A DNA stretch of 64,000 bases from Coxiella endosymbiont of Dermacentor marginatus (GTDB taxonomy: Bacteria; Pseudomonadota; Gammaproteobacteria; Coxiellales; Coxiellaceae). The position numbers were made by a program, and so were the translations under genes. This document shows, piece by piece, positions 12,964 to 23,700 of the stretch. The stretch lies in NCBI RefSeq assembly GCF_907164955.1, contig NZ_OU015521.1:186001-250000 (forward strand), written 5' to 3'. Below the pieces are notes generated by a model. It had not been told where the DNA came from. It did not search any database and was given only the letters and a program-made list of their open reading frames with translations. The stretch's first letter is position 1. The number at the start of each line of letters is the position of its first letter.

Positions 12964-13850
12964 TATTTTGTTTTCTCCACTACGATATTTGGGAATTTTA
13001 TGCCATAATTAATCGGCTGTAATGACAATTGTTCCACTAATTTAGAGGCAATATCCTGATAAATTTTTGCTATAGAGCTATCCGGATCTGCAATCACTGC
13101 AGGTATTCCTCTGTCCGAGTTTTTACGAATAGTAATATTGAGAGGCATTTGTCCTAATAAGGGGATATCGCTACTTTCAGCCATTCTTTTTCCACCCCCA
13201 TTTCCAAAAATTGTTTCTTCGTGGTTACAATGAGGACATTTATAAGTTGTCATATTTTCAATGATACCTAAAATCGTAATACCCAGTTTTTTAAACATCA
13301 TAAGTGCCTTACCTGCATCAATTAAAGCCACCTTTTGAGGAGTAGTAACGATGATAGCTCCAGCAAGAGGAACTTTTTTAGCTAAAGTTAATGGTATATC
13401 ACCTGTGCCTGGAGGTAAATCCAGGATAAGGAAATCAAGATCTTCCCAAAGCGTTTCATAAACTAACTGCTGCAAAGCTTGGCTCACCATCGGCCCACGC
13501 CATATCGTTGGGGTTTGCATATCAATTAAATAGCCAATGGAAATTGATTGAATGCCATGCTGACGAAGAGGAATAAATTTTTTGTTAGAACTAATTTTGG
13601 GCTTTTCGTCAACTCCTAGCATAATGGGCTGATTAGGTCCATGAATGTCGGCATCTAGTAAACCTACTTCGGCTCCCAACTTGTAAAGTGCTAAAGCAAG
13701 GTTGACAGCAGTAGTTGATTTTCCAACGCCACCTTTTCCTGAAGCAATAGCAATAATATTTTTAATTGTAGTAATTCCTTTTTGCCCTGCTTGTACTGCA
13801 TATGCTGAAATAAAGCGTTGTTTTAATTTGTCACGCGTGGATTGCTTCAT
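12963..13850 (-). CDS. mrp: Mrp/ApbC-type Fe-S cluster carrier P-loop ATPase
   Basis: Cytosolic ATPase of the Mrp/NBP35 family that carries Fe-S clusters to apo-proteins. It has a deviant Walker [16 protein letters not shown], near residues 36-50, [10 protein letters not shown] near 77, and DLPPGTGD near 144. The CPHC pair near 201-204 would bind the shared cluster. Length is 295. The N-terminal DUF59 domain of longer homologues such as E. coli Mrp (369) is mostly absent. It is first in a two-gene unit with dcd and divergent from metG, a pairing also seen in other gammaproteobacteria. Confidence 0.93.
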   Translation of the reverse strand: MKQSTRDKLKQRFISAYAVQAGQKGITTIKNIIAIASGKGGVGKSTTAVNLALALYKLGAEVGLLDADIHGPNQPIMLGVDEKPKISSNKKFIPLRQHGIQSISIGYLIDMQTPTIWRGPMVSQALQQLVYETLWEDLDFLILDLPPGTGDIPLTLAKKVPLAGAIIVTTPQKVALIDAGKALMMFKKLGITILGIIENMTTYKCPHCNHEETIFGNGGGKRMAESSDIPLLGQMPLNITIRKNSDRGIPAVIADPDSSIAKIYQDIASKLVEQLSLQPINYGIKFPNIVVEKTK

Positions 13851-14080
13851 AGAGAAATTATATCATAAACGTCCTTCCGCTTATTCAAACACCCTTATCT
13901 AAAAAGGGGAAAGGCACTGCGCTAAATAAAAGGAAATGGTGTGTAAAAATATACTCCAATTTTATTCTCTTTAGGATTAAGTGGGAAGGGAAAAGAGCTG
14001 AGGTGAGATGGTTAATTAAGAGCTAATACAAAATAATTTCCAGATGAAAATCTTTAATAAAATGAGTATAGTGTTAGTCT

Positions 14081-15709
14081 ATGGATACAAAAAAACGATA
14101 CATTCTAGTTACTGCTGCCTTTCCCTATGCTAATGGGCCTATTCATTTAGGACATATGGTAGAGTATATCCAGTCTGACATTTGGGTGCGTTTTCAGCGT
14201 CTTTTAGGAAATTCATGTCTTTATATTTGTGGAGAAGATGCTCATGGAAGCGCTATCATGATTACTGCCCAAAAACTAGGCATCTCCCCTGAAGCTCTAG
14301 TAGCTAGAATGCATAAAGACCATGCGAAAGATTTTTCTGATTTTTTAATAGATTTTGATAATTTTTATACAACACATTCTCCCGAAAATCGTAAATTATC
14401 AGAATTTGTTTATCAGAAATTAAAAAATAACGGCGACATTTTTACAGAAACTATTTCACAAGCTTACGACCCTGTACAAAATATATTTCTTCCTGACCGT
14501 TTTATTCGTGGTACATGTCCTCATTGTGAAGTGCTAGATCAATACGGTGATGTTTGTGAGTCGTGCGGTGCTACATACAGTTCTACAGAATTAATTGATC
14601 CTGTTTCCATTCTATCAGGTGCTAAGCCTATACAAGAGCGTTCAAAACATTACTTTTTTTCTTTAAATCGGTATAGAAACTTATTAGAAAATTGGATAAA
14701 TGGAGGTCATTTGCAACCTCAAGTTGTAAATAAATTAAAAGAATGGTTTTCGAATGACCTTAAAGCTTGGGATATTTCTCGCGATGCTCCTTATTTCGGT
14801 TTTAAGATTCCTGGGTCGGTTGATAAATATTTTTATGTATGGTTAGATGCCCCAATTGGCTACATGGCTAGTTTAAAAAACCTTACTATGCAACGTGCCG
14901 AAATTGATTTTAATTTCTATTGGCAAAGAGAAAGTTCAACCGAACTCTATCATTTCATAGGAAAGGATATCGTTTATTTTCACGCTCTTTTTTGGCCAGC
15001 CATGCTCGCCGGTGCTGGCTTTCGTTTGCCAACAGGAATTTATGTACATGGTTATCTTACCATCAATGGTCAGAAAATGTCAAAATCTCGTGGAACATTT
15101 ATTACCGCCCGTCAATACCTAGAACAATTGAACCCGGAATACTTACGATATTATTTTGCTGCTAAACTAGGCCCCAAAGTAGAAGATATCGATTTCAATC
15201 TAGAGGATTTTACTCAACGTGTGAATGCCAATTTAGTCGGTAAATATGTTAATTTAGCTAGTCGGTGCGCTGGTTTCATCACTAAAAACCGAAAAGGAAA
15301 ATTAGCTGATAAATTACCGAAACTTTCGCTATATGAATCATTTATAGAAACTGAAAAAAATATCGTAGAATGCTATGAAACCTTAAATTACAAAAAAGTC
15401 GTGCGTATCATTATGACTCTCGCTGATCGAGCTAATCAATATATCGATGAAGAAAAACCATGGGTGCTGGTAAAAAAAGCTGGTCAAGAAAAACGTCTTC
15501 AAGCTGTGTGTACACAAGGATTAAATTTGTTTAAAGTGTTAACAACTTATTTAAAACCTATTTTGCCAAATACAGCAAAAAAAGTAGAAATATTTCTAAA
15601 TTGCAATGAATTAAATTTCGCAAATTTAAAAGAACCGTTACTTAACTGTTCTATTAATCCATTTAAACCATTAATGCAACGAATAACACCTAAGCTACAG
15701 ATCAATTAA
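14081..15709 (+). CDS. metG: Methionyl-tRNA synthetase (short form)
   Basis: Charges tRNA-Met. The 542 residues contain the class-I HLGH signature at 22-25, a zinc knuckle with two CxxC-type pairs (CPHC and CESCG) near 147-165, the KMSKS loop at 332-336, and the anticodon-binding helical domain. The C-terminal EMAP/Trbd tRNA-binding domain that brings E. coli MetRS to 677 residues is absent. This is a known variant and not a truncation, as the catalytic and anticodon domains end normally. The rnfB start follows the stop by four bases. Confidence 0.96.
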   Translation: MDTKKRYILVTAAFPYANGPIHLGHMVEYIQSDIWVRFQRLLGNSCLYICGEDAHGSAIMITAQKLGISPEALVARMHKDHAKDFSDFLIDFDNFYTTHSPENRKLSEFVYQKLKNNGDIFTETISQAYDPVQNIFLPDRFIRGTCPHCEVLDQYGDVCESCGATYSSTELIDPVSILSGAKPIQERSKHYFFSLNRYRNLLENWINGGHLQPQVVNKLKEWFSNDLKAWDISRDAPYFGFKIPGSVDKYFYVWLDAPIGYMASLKNLTMQRAEIDFNFYWQRESSTELYHFIGKDIVYFHALFWPAMLAGAGFRLPTGIYVHGYLTINGQKMSKSRGTFITARQYLEQLNPEYLRYYFAAKLGPKVEDIDFNLEDFTQRVNANLVGKYVNLASRCAGFITKNRKGKLADKLPKLSLYESFIETEKNIVECYETLNYKKVVRIIMTLADRANQYIDEEKPWVLVKKAGQEKRLQAVCTQGLNLFKVLTTYLKPILPNTAKKVEIFLNCNELNFANLKEPLLNCSINPFKPLMQRITPKLQIN

Positions 15710-15713
15710 TTCA

Positions 15714-16349
15714 ATGAGTACAAAGCAAGAGTTAATTGATAAACTGAATGACTTATTACCTCAAACACAATGTGGTTTGTGCAACTATGAGGCATGTCTT
15801 CCTTACGCCACAGCAATCGTAAATAATAAAGCTACCATAAACTGTTGTTTGCCAGGCGGAGTTGACACGCTCATCAATGTGGCCACTCAATTAGGTCAGG
15901 ATCCGACTCCGTATATGGCTGAAATGCATAAAAAAGCAAAGTTACCGTCCATAGCCAACATTCGTGAAGAGGAATGTGTTGGTTGTACTAAATGCATTCA
16001 AGTTTGCCCCACCGATGCTATTATTGGTGCTGCCAAGCTAATGCACACAATAATTACTGATGCGTGCACAGGATGTGAACGGTGTCTTCCCTCTTGTCCC
16101 ATGAATTGTATTGAAATAAAAACACTCCCTTCCATAAACACAGAAGTAAAAAAACATCATGCACAAAAATGGCGTTTGCGTTATGAAAAACGTCAAAAAA
16201 GACTCATACACGATAAAAATGAACAGCAACAGAAACATCAGGAGGCAAAATTAGTTAATTCTAAAAAAACGCTAGAAGCTCTTCAAGAATCTGTTCGAGC
16301 TGCTGTAGCTCGCGTTCATGCAAAAAAAAAATATCATGAATCAAATTGA
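15714..16349 (+). CDS. RnfB/RsxB-like ferredoxin-type protein (orphan)
   Basis: Iron-sulfur protein of 211 residues related to the RnfB subunit of the Rnf electron-transport complex. An N-terminal 4Fe-4S domain (QCGLCNYEAC...NCCLPGG, residues 19-49) is followed by two ferredoxin clusters, ECVGCTKCIQVCP near 84 and ACTGCERCLPSCP near 114. A Lys/Gln-rich, coiled-coil-like tail runs from about 145 to 211. The N-terminal membrane helix of true RnfB is missing, so it is probably soluble. No other rnf gene is in the window. It lies between metG and nth; a role in delivering electrons or Fe-S clusters to Nth or other enzymes is only inference. Confidence 0.88.
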   Translation: MSTKQELIDKLNDLLPQTQCGLCNYEACLPYATAIVNNKATINCCLPGGVDTLINVATQLGQDPTPYMAEMHKKAKLPSIANIREEECVGCTKCIQVCPTDAIIGAAKLMHTIITDACTGCERCLPSCPMNCIEIKTLPSINTEVKKHHAQKWRLRYEKRQKRLIHDKNEQQQKHQEAKLVNSKKTLEALQESVRAAVARVHAKKKYHESN

Positions 16350-16959
16350 ATGCGAGGAAATCTTTCGCCGCTTCAAAGCTCATAATGCTAAACCTACTTC
16401 AGAATTAATTTATCGCTCTGAATTTGAATTATTAATTGCAGTAATATTGTCCGCTCAATCCACCGATGTGAGTGTTAATAAAAGCACTAAAAAGCTATTT
16501 AAAGTAGCAGATACACCTTTGAAAATGTTAGATCTTGGTGAAAAAGGTTTAAGGAATTATATTAAATCTATCGGATTGTATAACAACAAATCTAAAAATA
16601 TAATAAAAACCTGTAAGATATTGATAGAAAAGCACTATTCACAAATACCAAAAACGCGGAAGGGACTTGAAGCACTACCAGGAGTTGGTCGTAAAACAGC
16701 AAACGTTATTCTCAATACTGCCTTTGGCTATTCTACTATTGCAGTCGATACTCATATTTTTCGCGTATCTAATCGTACTGGTTTAGCTTCAGGAAGGACG
16801 CCTTTAGCAGTGGAAAATAAATTAATGAAGATAGTCCCTAAAAAATATTTATCTGATGCTCATCATTGGCTCGTTTTACATGGTCGTTATATATGCATTG
16901 CTCGTCGCCCTAAATGCCCTGAATGTTTTATTAATGATTTATGTGAGTATCCTAAATAA
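16336..16959 (+). CDS. nth: Endonuclease III (DNA glycosylase/AP lyase)
   Basis: Base-excision repair enzyme that removes oxidised pyrimidines and cleaves the abasic site. It closely follows E. coli Nth: LLIAVILSAQSTDVSVNK, the helix-hairpin-helix LPGVGRKTANVILNTAFG carrying the catalytic Lys, and VDTHIFRVSNR with the catalytic Asp. The 4Fe-4S ligands sit in CIARRPKCPECFINDLC at the C-terminus. I chose ATG 16336, which gives MNQIECEEIF, matches the family length (207) and overlaps rnfB by 14 bases. A frame from 16318 would only add six residues. Confidence 0.96.
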   Translation: MNQIECEEIFRRFKAHNAKPTSELIYRSEFELLIAVILSAQSTDVSVNKSTKKLFKVADTPLKMLDLGEKGLRNYIKSIGLYNNKSKNIIKTCKILIEKHYSQIPKTRKGLEALPGVGRKTANVILNTAFGYSTIAVDTHIFRVSNRTGLASGRTPLAVENKLMKIVPKKYLSDAHHWLVLHGRYICIARRPKCPECFINDLCEYPK

Positions 16960-16980
16960 AAACCATTTACTTAGGATACT
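16944..16980 (+). terminator. Possible hairpin across the nth stop codon
   Basis: agtatcctaa near the end of nth pairs with ttaggatact about 14 bases further on. There is no T tract after the stem, so if it ends transcription it is not a classic rho-independent terminator. Weak call. Confidence 0.3.
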
Positions 16981-17836
16981 GACGAAAGAAGATGATTGTA
17001 TATGAAAATATTTCGAAACTTAAAAATGTAATAAAAACCACTCTCGCTGGGAAATTAATTAATTTCAGTAATATTAATTTATCACGCGAATAACTTCAGA
17101 AGAAAGACATACTACCTTTTTACATACATGAGGTAAAATGTTTAACTATAACTTCATTTGGAAAATCTAAAAAAATGATGGGATCTCTAATAAATAATCT
17201 CATATCAAGAATTTGAAAAATAATATAAAAAATCATACTTAGCGGATAAATACCTGATAAAAATAAAAAACCCACTCCAAAAATGAAGCCTAGGACCCAT
17301 TATAGCAAAATGCGATTTTAAAATAGACATCGAATTGCAAAACAAATATATTTTAGATGCTTACCAGTGTTCGCTTTGTATGAGATAAGATGAGTCTAAA
17401 CACGTACTGATTTTTCCCATAGGTTGCAATATTCCACCAACAACACTTTCTCGACATTCAATCTAATAACTCATCAAAGGACTTTCACTTAATTTCGCTT
17501 TTTCTTCTTTAGCTGAACATGTGTATATGTGTATGGAGAGTATGATTGTATATTGCTTTTGATTAGTGATGCGGTGATCCTCATTTAAACAATATAATTC
17601 TTCTTTTTTATACGTAATTTACTGCAGTTTGTGCCTTATTTCTTCATCGTTCGAATTTTTCGAATGTCAAAAAGAAGAATAAGCAATAAAGCTTTAGGTA
17701 GCCGAAAATGTCACAAAAACCATTTTTCATTTTTTTGGGCTTTATTAGAAGTTTTCGAAAAAAGACTTTTAGTTGTACACGGATCAAATGAGTTTTGCTA
17801 GAATCAGTTTTAATTGGAATTTAGGAACAAGTGAGA
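16960..17836. other. Gene-free gap between nth and pyrC
   Basis: About 870 bases of AT-rich DNA. I see no gene or recognisable remnant. The pyrC promoter is expected close to its right end. Confidence 0.5.
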
Positions 17837-18919
17837 ATGAATAAAATTACAATAATTCAGCCAGATGATTGGCATTGCCATTTACGTGACTATCCATACC
17901 TTGAACGAACCGTCACAGATGCTGCGCTCCAGTTTGAGCAAGCAGTTGTTATGCCTAATTTAGTGCCACCGATCACAACAGTGGCTCAAGCTAAAGCATA
18001 TTATGAAAGAATCAAACAGCATATTCCCGCCAATTCCAAATTTACCCCTCTAATGACACTCTATCTTACCGATACTCTATCACCAAAAGAAATTAAAGCA
18101 GCAAAACAATCGAACTTTATCATTGCTTTTAAACTTTATCCTATGGGAACAACTACACATTCTCGATTAGGTATTAAAAGCTTTCAGAAAATTTATTCCA
18201 TTATAGAAGCACTACAATCTATGGATCTACCCTTATTAATTCACGGGGAAACTATTGATCCAACCATCGACATTTTTGACCGAGAAGCTGTTTTTATCGA
18301 ACGAGAATTAACTTATTTAATTAAGCATTTTCCAAACTTACGAATGGTTCTAGAACATATTTCTACTAAAATAGCAGTAGATTTTATTACAGAGACAGCG
18401 CTGCCAACATTGGCAGCGACTATTACCCCTCACCACCTTTGGCTTACCCGAGATCATTTATTAAAAGGAGGTCTTCGTCCTCATTATTATTGTTTGCCAA
18501 TTTTAAAGACGAGTTCAGATCAAGCTGCGCTTATTCAAGCAGCTATTAGCGGTAATCCAAAATTCTTTTTAGGTACAGACAGTGCTCCTCATCCAAAAAT
18601 AGAAAAAGAATCAGCTTGTGGAGCTCCAGGTATCTATAGCGCTCCTGCCGCTATCGAAATTTATACAGAACTATTTGATCGATATAATGCGTTAGACAAA
18701 TTAGAAGGCTTTGCTAGTCGTTTTGGCGCACGATTCTACGGTTTACCAATTAATGCTAAAAAAATTACTTTGGTTAAACAAACTTGGCGAGTAGCTCAAG
18801 CTTTACCTTTTGGTTCAGACACTGTGATACCCTTATTAGCAGGTGAAATATTAAACTGGCGGATTAGCCGCACTTTGCCATTAAAAGATCACTTGAAAAT
18901 TGAAACCTATGACTTATGA
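17837..18919 (+). CDS. pyrC: Dihydroorotase (class II)
   Basis: Cyclises carbamoyl-aspartate to dihydroorotate in pyrimidine synthesis. The zinc ligands are visible: WHCHLRD (His13, His15), the carboxylated Lys in AFKLYPMG near 102, His in LIHGE near 139, LEHIS near 177, and the catalytic Asp in GTDSAPHP near 250. I chose ATG 17837 because aggaac lies 8-14 bases upstream; a GTG six bases earlier is also open. The stop overlaps the rnt ATG (ATGA), so the genes are coupled. With pyrG this indicates that at least part of de novo pyrimidine synthesis survives. Confidence 0.96.
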   Translation: MNKITIIQPDDWHCHLRDYPYLERTVTDAALQFEQAVVMPNLVPPITTVAQAKAYYERIKQHIPANSKFTPLMTLYLTDTLSPKEIKAAKQSNFIIAFKLYPMGTTTHSRLGIKSFQKIYSIIEALQSMDLPLLIHGETIDPTIDIFDREAVFIERELTYLIKHFPNLRMVLEHISTKIAVDFITETALPTLAATITPHHLWLTRDHLLKGGLRPHYYCLPILKTSSDQAALIQAAISGNPKFFLGTDSAPHPKIEKESACGAPGIYSAPAAIEIYTELFDRYNALDKLEGFASRFGARFYGLPINAKKITLVKQTWRVAQALPFGSDTVIPLLAGEILNWRISRTLPLKDHLKIETYDL

Positions 18920-19554
18920 TCAAAAATGATTCCTATCCAAACGACCTTTTAAAAAAGAGATTTAGCGGTTATCTTCCTGTTGTAATAGATGTTGAAACGG
19001 GTGGACTGGAACCCCTTAAAAATCCTCTATTGGAAATAGCTACTGTTTTAGTTGAAATTAATCAGGAAAAAAAATTACATCCCGGAAAATTATTTGCTCG
19101 TCATATATTACCATTCGAAGGTGCTTCTTTGGACCCAGTATCTTTAGAAATCACGCGAATTGATCCTTTTCATCCTTTCCGCTTTGCTATTAAAGAAAAA
19201 AAAGCATTACAGGAATTATTTACGTTCGTGGAAAAAGCTGTGGTTAATCATGGCTGTCGTCGAGCAGTTCTCGTAGGTCATAACGCCCATTTTGATTTGT
19301 CCTTTATTCAAGCGGCTATGAAGCGTTGTAAGATAAAAAAATCTCCATTTCACACATTTACTTGTCTTGATACTGCTACTCTAGCAGCTACTGTATTCGG
19401 CAAACCTGTATTAGCTAAAGCACTGCAGGAGGCTCGTATTCCATTTGATAAAAACGAAGCGCACTCCGCAATTTATGATGCCAAGTGTGCAGCTGCATTA
19501 TTTTGCCACATTGTCAATAAAATTGGACCAAGATGGAGACGAGAAGAGCCATAA
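18916..19554 (+). CDS. rnt: Ribonuclease T
   Basis: DEDDh 3'-5' exoribonuclease that trims the CCA end of tRNAs and matures 5S and 23S rRNA. The 212 residues show Exo I VVIDVETGG near 22-30, Exo II VGHNAHFDLSFI near 118, and Exo III HSAIYDAK near 178, including the catalytic His. It starts on the ATGA that ends pyrC. Confidence 0.95.
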   Translation: MIKNDSYPNDLLKKRFSGYLPVVIDVETGGLEPLKNPLLEIATVLVEINQEKKLHPGKLFARHILPFEGASLDPVSLEITRIDPFHPFRFAIKEKKALQELFTFVEKAVVNHGCRRAVLVGHNAHFDLSFIQAAMKRCKIKKSPFHTFTCLDTATLAATVFGKPVLAKALQEARIPFDKNEAHSAIYDAKCAAALFCHIVNKIGPRWRREEP

Positions 19555-20087
19555 ATCTTTTATCTTTTCCATCTATCGTCACCCAAAAGGTGATCAGAAG
19601 TGCGAAGATATAACCTACGAAAATATATCTCTGCTTCAGATATGCATCCATTATGCAATACTTCTTATTTATTTTAGTCCTATCTTAGGTTAAACATTGC
19701 GGTTTATGTTATATTTATAGTGTACTGGGTTTTTGAAATTCAACAACGGGAATTTGAAACGCTGCTGCATGATGTACTTTCTCACTCTTTAATTTCTAAA
19801 TAGTTCTAATTTAGACCAATTTCTGTTATTTTCAGGTACTTCTAACATAGTACGGCTTTTTAATACTGATGATTTTTTTTAAGCTTTTTTAGAAATATGA
19901 ATACATTAGGAAAGAAAATATATTATACCCTTTAAATAAAGGGAAAACAATGGTATTTAAAATTAATAGAAATATTGCACCAAACAAGTAGGTAAACTGT
20001 AATATTTATGATACTTGAAAAAATCTAAAAAAATTATTAAGCTCAAGTTTTACTAAGAATTTCTAAGTTAATTAGAAGGAGACTCAA
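19555..20087. other. Gap between rnt and sodB
   Basis: About 530 bases, AT-rich. Peroxiredoxin and glutaredoxin genes sit near here in C. burnetii as I recall, but I recognise no remnant. A short plus-strand frame overlapping the rnt end (19445-19693) is a shadow. The sodB promoter must lie in the right-hand part. Confidence 0.45.
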
Positions 20088-20672
20088 GTGGCTTTTGAAC
20101 TACCGGATTTACCCTATAAATTAAATGCCCTCGAACACTATATTTCTCAAGAAACCCTATCATATCATTATGGCAAACATCATCGCGCTTACGTGGATAA
20201 ATTGAACAAACTCATTAAAAATACATCCTTTGAGAGCAAATCCCTTGAAGAAATTATCACGCAATCTGATGGGAGCATTTTTAACAATGCAGCCCAAAGC
20301 TGGAATCATACCTTCTATTGGCATTGTATGAGTCCGAAAGGTGGTCATGACCTGAGTAGTGATTTAGAACTAGCAATAAAAGGCCATTTTGAGTCCTTCG
20401 AAAAATTTAAAGAGGAATTTACTAATTCAGCTAATAATCATTTTGGCTCTGGATGGACCTGGCTGATAAAAGATAAAAATGGGAAATTGGAAATCTTGAG
20501 TACAGTAAATGCTCATAATCCTATGAGGGATGGTAGAAAACCATTATTAACATGTGATTTATGGGAACACGCCTATTACATTGATACACGCAATGATCGT
20601 TCCAAATACATCAGCAATTTTTTGCATATAGTTAATTGGGATTTTGTAACAAAAAATTTTCAATCTCAATGA
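20088..20672 (+). CDS. sodB: Superoxide dismutase [Fe]
   Basis: Cytosolic Fe-superoxide dismutase, full length at 194 residues. All metal ligands are in their canonical places: His27 (LSYHYGKHH), His74 (SWNHTFYW), Asp157 and His161 (CDLWEHAYY). [16 protein letters not shown] is typical of the iron enzyme. It starts with GTG behind a strong Shine-Dalgarno, agaaggagac, ending about 6 bases upstream. The stop is shared with the dapB start in an ATGA overlap. Confidence 0.97.
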   Translation: MAFELPDLPYKLNALEHYISQETLSYHYGKHHRAYVDKLNKLIKNTSFESKSLEEIITQSDGSIFNNAAQSWNHTFYWHCMSPKGGHDLSSDLELAIKGHFESFEKFKEEFTNSANNHFGSGWTWLIKDKNGKLEILSTVNAHNPMRDGRKPLLTCDLWEHAYYIDTRNDRSKYISNFLHIVNWDFVTKNFQSQ

Positions 20673-21421
20673 TCAATGTTGTTATCAATGGAGTTAACGG
20701 TAAAATGGGCCGTGTGGTTAAAAAAAGTATTTTAACTCAATCTGATTTTCACTTAGTTGCAGGAACTGGCCGACAAGACAATTTATCGAAAATTATTAAA
20801 GCAACAAAAGCAGATATCGTTATTGACTTCACTACCCAAGATGCAGTTTTTGTCAATACAGAAATAATTATTGATGCGGGCGCCTGCCCTGTAATTGGGA
20901 CCACTGGATTGACTCTAGAACAGATTAACATTTTAGCAAAACAATGTCAGAAAAAAAAACTAGGTGGAATAATTGCTCCTAATTTTTCTTTAGGAGCGGT
21001 GTTAATGATGAAATATTCCATGGATGCTGCCCGTTATTTCTCCAATGCCGAAATTATTGAAATGCATCATCCTGATAAAGTAGATGCTCCTTCAGGCACT
21101 GCAATTAAAACTGCTCAAATGATGGAAGAAGTACGTCCTGCTTCTAAAGGAAGAGAAATCTATCGAAACTCTGCTCGCGGAGTATTAAAAAATAATGTGC
21201 CTATCCATTCTGTTCGTCTTCCAAGCTTATTTTCCCATCAATTTGTAATCTTTAGTGGAAATAAGGAAACACTGACCATTCAACATAACGGAATAGATCG
21301 TAGCTGTACAATATCAGGTATTTTTATTGCATGTCGAAAAGTAATGGATCTTGATCATTTGGTATATGGTTTAGAAAACCTTTCGTTAAAAGCCTGTCGC
21401 GGTGATATTCCTGTAAAATAA
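20669..21421 (+). CDS. dapB: 4-hydroxy-tetrahydrodipicolinate reductase
   Basis: NAD(P)H-dependent step of the diaminopimelate/lysine pathway, supplying peptidoglycan and lysine. From ATG 20669 the protein has 250 residues. An N-terminal Rossmann fold ([10 protein letters not shown]) is followed by [10 protein letters not shown] near 60, GTTGL near 84, and the catalytic [15 protein letters not shown] near 140-154. The ATG overlaps the sodB stop, so an earlier frame start at 20636 is not needed. The C-terminal codons and stop lie inside a 22-bp unit that is immediately duplicated. Confidence 0.95.
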   Translation: MINVVINGVNGKMGRVVKKSILTQSDFHLVAGTGRQDNLSKIIKATKADIVIDFTTQDAVFVNTEIIIDAGACPVIGTTGLTLEQINILAKQCQKKKLGGIIAPNFSLGAVLMMKYSMDAARYFSNAEIIEMHHPDKVDAPSGTAIKTAQMMEEVRPASKGREIYRNSARGVLKNNVPIHSVRLPSLFSHQFVIFSGNKETLTIQHNGIDRSCTISGIFIACRKVMDLDHLVYGLENLSLKACRGDIPVK

Positions 21422-21444
21422 AGGTGATATTCCTGTAAAATAAA
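21401..21444 (+). repeat. Perfect 22-bp tandem duplication over the dapB stop
   Basis: ggtgatattcctgtaaaata plus aa occurs at 21401-21422 and again, base for base, at 21423-21444. The first copy encodes the last residues and stop of dapB; the second is untranslated. It is a recent duplication between the stop codon and the terminator. Confidence 0.95.
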
Positions 21445-21445
21445 A

Positions 21446-21479
21446 ATGAAAAACCCCCACACGGGTGGGGGTTTTTCAT
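21446..21479. terminator. Bidirectional rho-independent terminator between dapB and groEL
   Basis: Perfect 15-bp stem (21446-21460 with 21465-21479) with a GC-rich core (cccccac/gtggggg), a 4-base loop and a T run on either strand. It would end both the plus-strand sodB-dapB unit and the minus-strand groES-groEL unit, which converge here. Confidence 0.9.
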
Positions 21480-21499
21480 CGATAAAAGCTCGGAAGCAA

Positions 21500-23164
<1,665 letters not shown>

Positions 23165-23186
23165 CTACCTCTTATTTCCACTTTGA

Positions 23187-23480
23187 TTATTTTTCAGTTA
23201 ATACACCCATAATGTCATCTTCTCGCATGACGACATATTCCTTGCCACTAATTTTGACTTCGGTACCAGCATATTTACCAAATAAAATACGGTCACCCAC
23301 TTTGACATTCAAAGGGCGAGTTTCACCATTCTCAAATTTTCCTGGACCGACCGCAACGATTTTCCCTTCAGAAGGTTTTTCAGCGGCAGAGTCTGGAATG
23401 ACGATACCACCTGCTGAAGTACGCTCTTTCTCTTCAAGACGATGGACCACCACTCGATCGTGTAATGGACGTATATTCAT
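23187..23480 (-). CDS. groES: Co-chaperonin GroES (Hsp10)
   Basis: Heptameric lid of the GroEL chamber. It starts at ATG 23480 ([14 protein letters not shown], 97 residues) because GGAGAG lies about 8 bases upstream. A frame extending to 23495 would read through that Shine-Dalgarno. The mobile loop ([16 protein letters not shown]) and the roof strand ([15 protein letters not shown]) are intact. First gene of groES-groEL. Confidence 0.98.
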   Translation of the reverse strand: MNIRPLHDRVVVHRLEEKERTSAGGIVIPDSAAEKPSEGKIVAVGPGKFENGETRPLNVKVGDRILFGKYAGTEVKISGKEYVVMREDDIMGVLTEK

Positions 23481-23547
23481 GCTTACTCTCTCCATAATTT
23501 AAATTTCACTTACACAAGCTCACTAAGCGCGAGCTATAATCATTAAG

Positions 23548-23583
23548 TATATGAGGGCGTTGAGTAAAAATTCAAGGGCGAAA
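23548..23583 (-). promoter_or_regulatory. Sigma-32 heat-shock promoter for groES-groEL
   Basis: On the minus strand, TTTCGCCCTTGAA (23583-23571) matches the sigma-32 -35 consensus TNtCNCcCTTGAA at every position. After a 13-base spacer comes CCCTCATATA (23557-23548), close to the -10 consensus CCCCATtTA. It lies about 70 bases upstream of the groES start, a normal leader length. rpoH itself is not in the window. Confidence 0.85.
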
Positions 23584-23700
23584 GCGGAAACAAAATAAAA
23601 AAGTAGAATTTTTCTGTGACGGAGCCAAAGATTGGGTTGCAAGATAAAGATTATGATAAGCTCAGTGCGAGATCAACTTCTGCTGCTGTGAGGTTATTTT

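Noticed and set aside
14081-15709. metG as a truncated pseudogene
   Set aside because: It lacks the C-terminal tRNA-binding domain, but both signature motifs, the zinc knuckle and the anticodon domain are intact. Short MetRS forms are normal in many bacteria.
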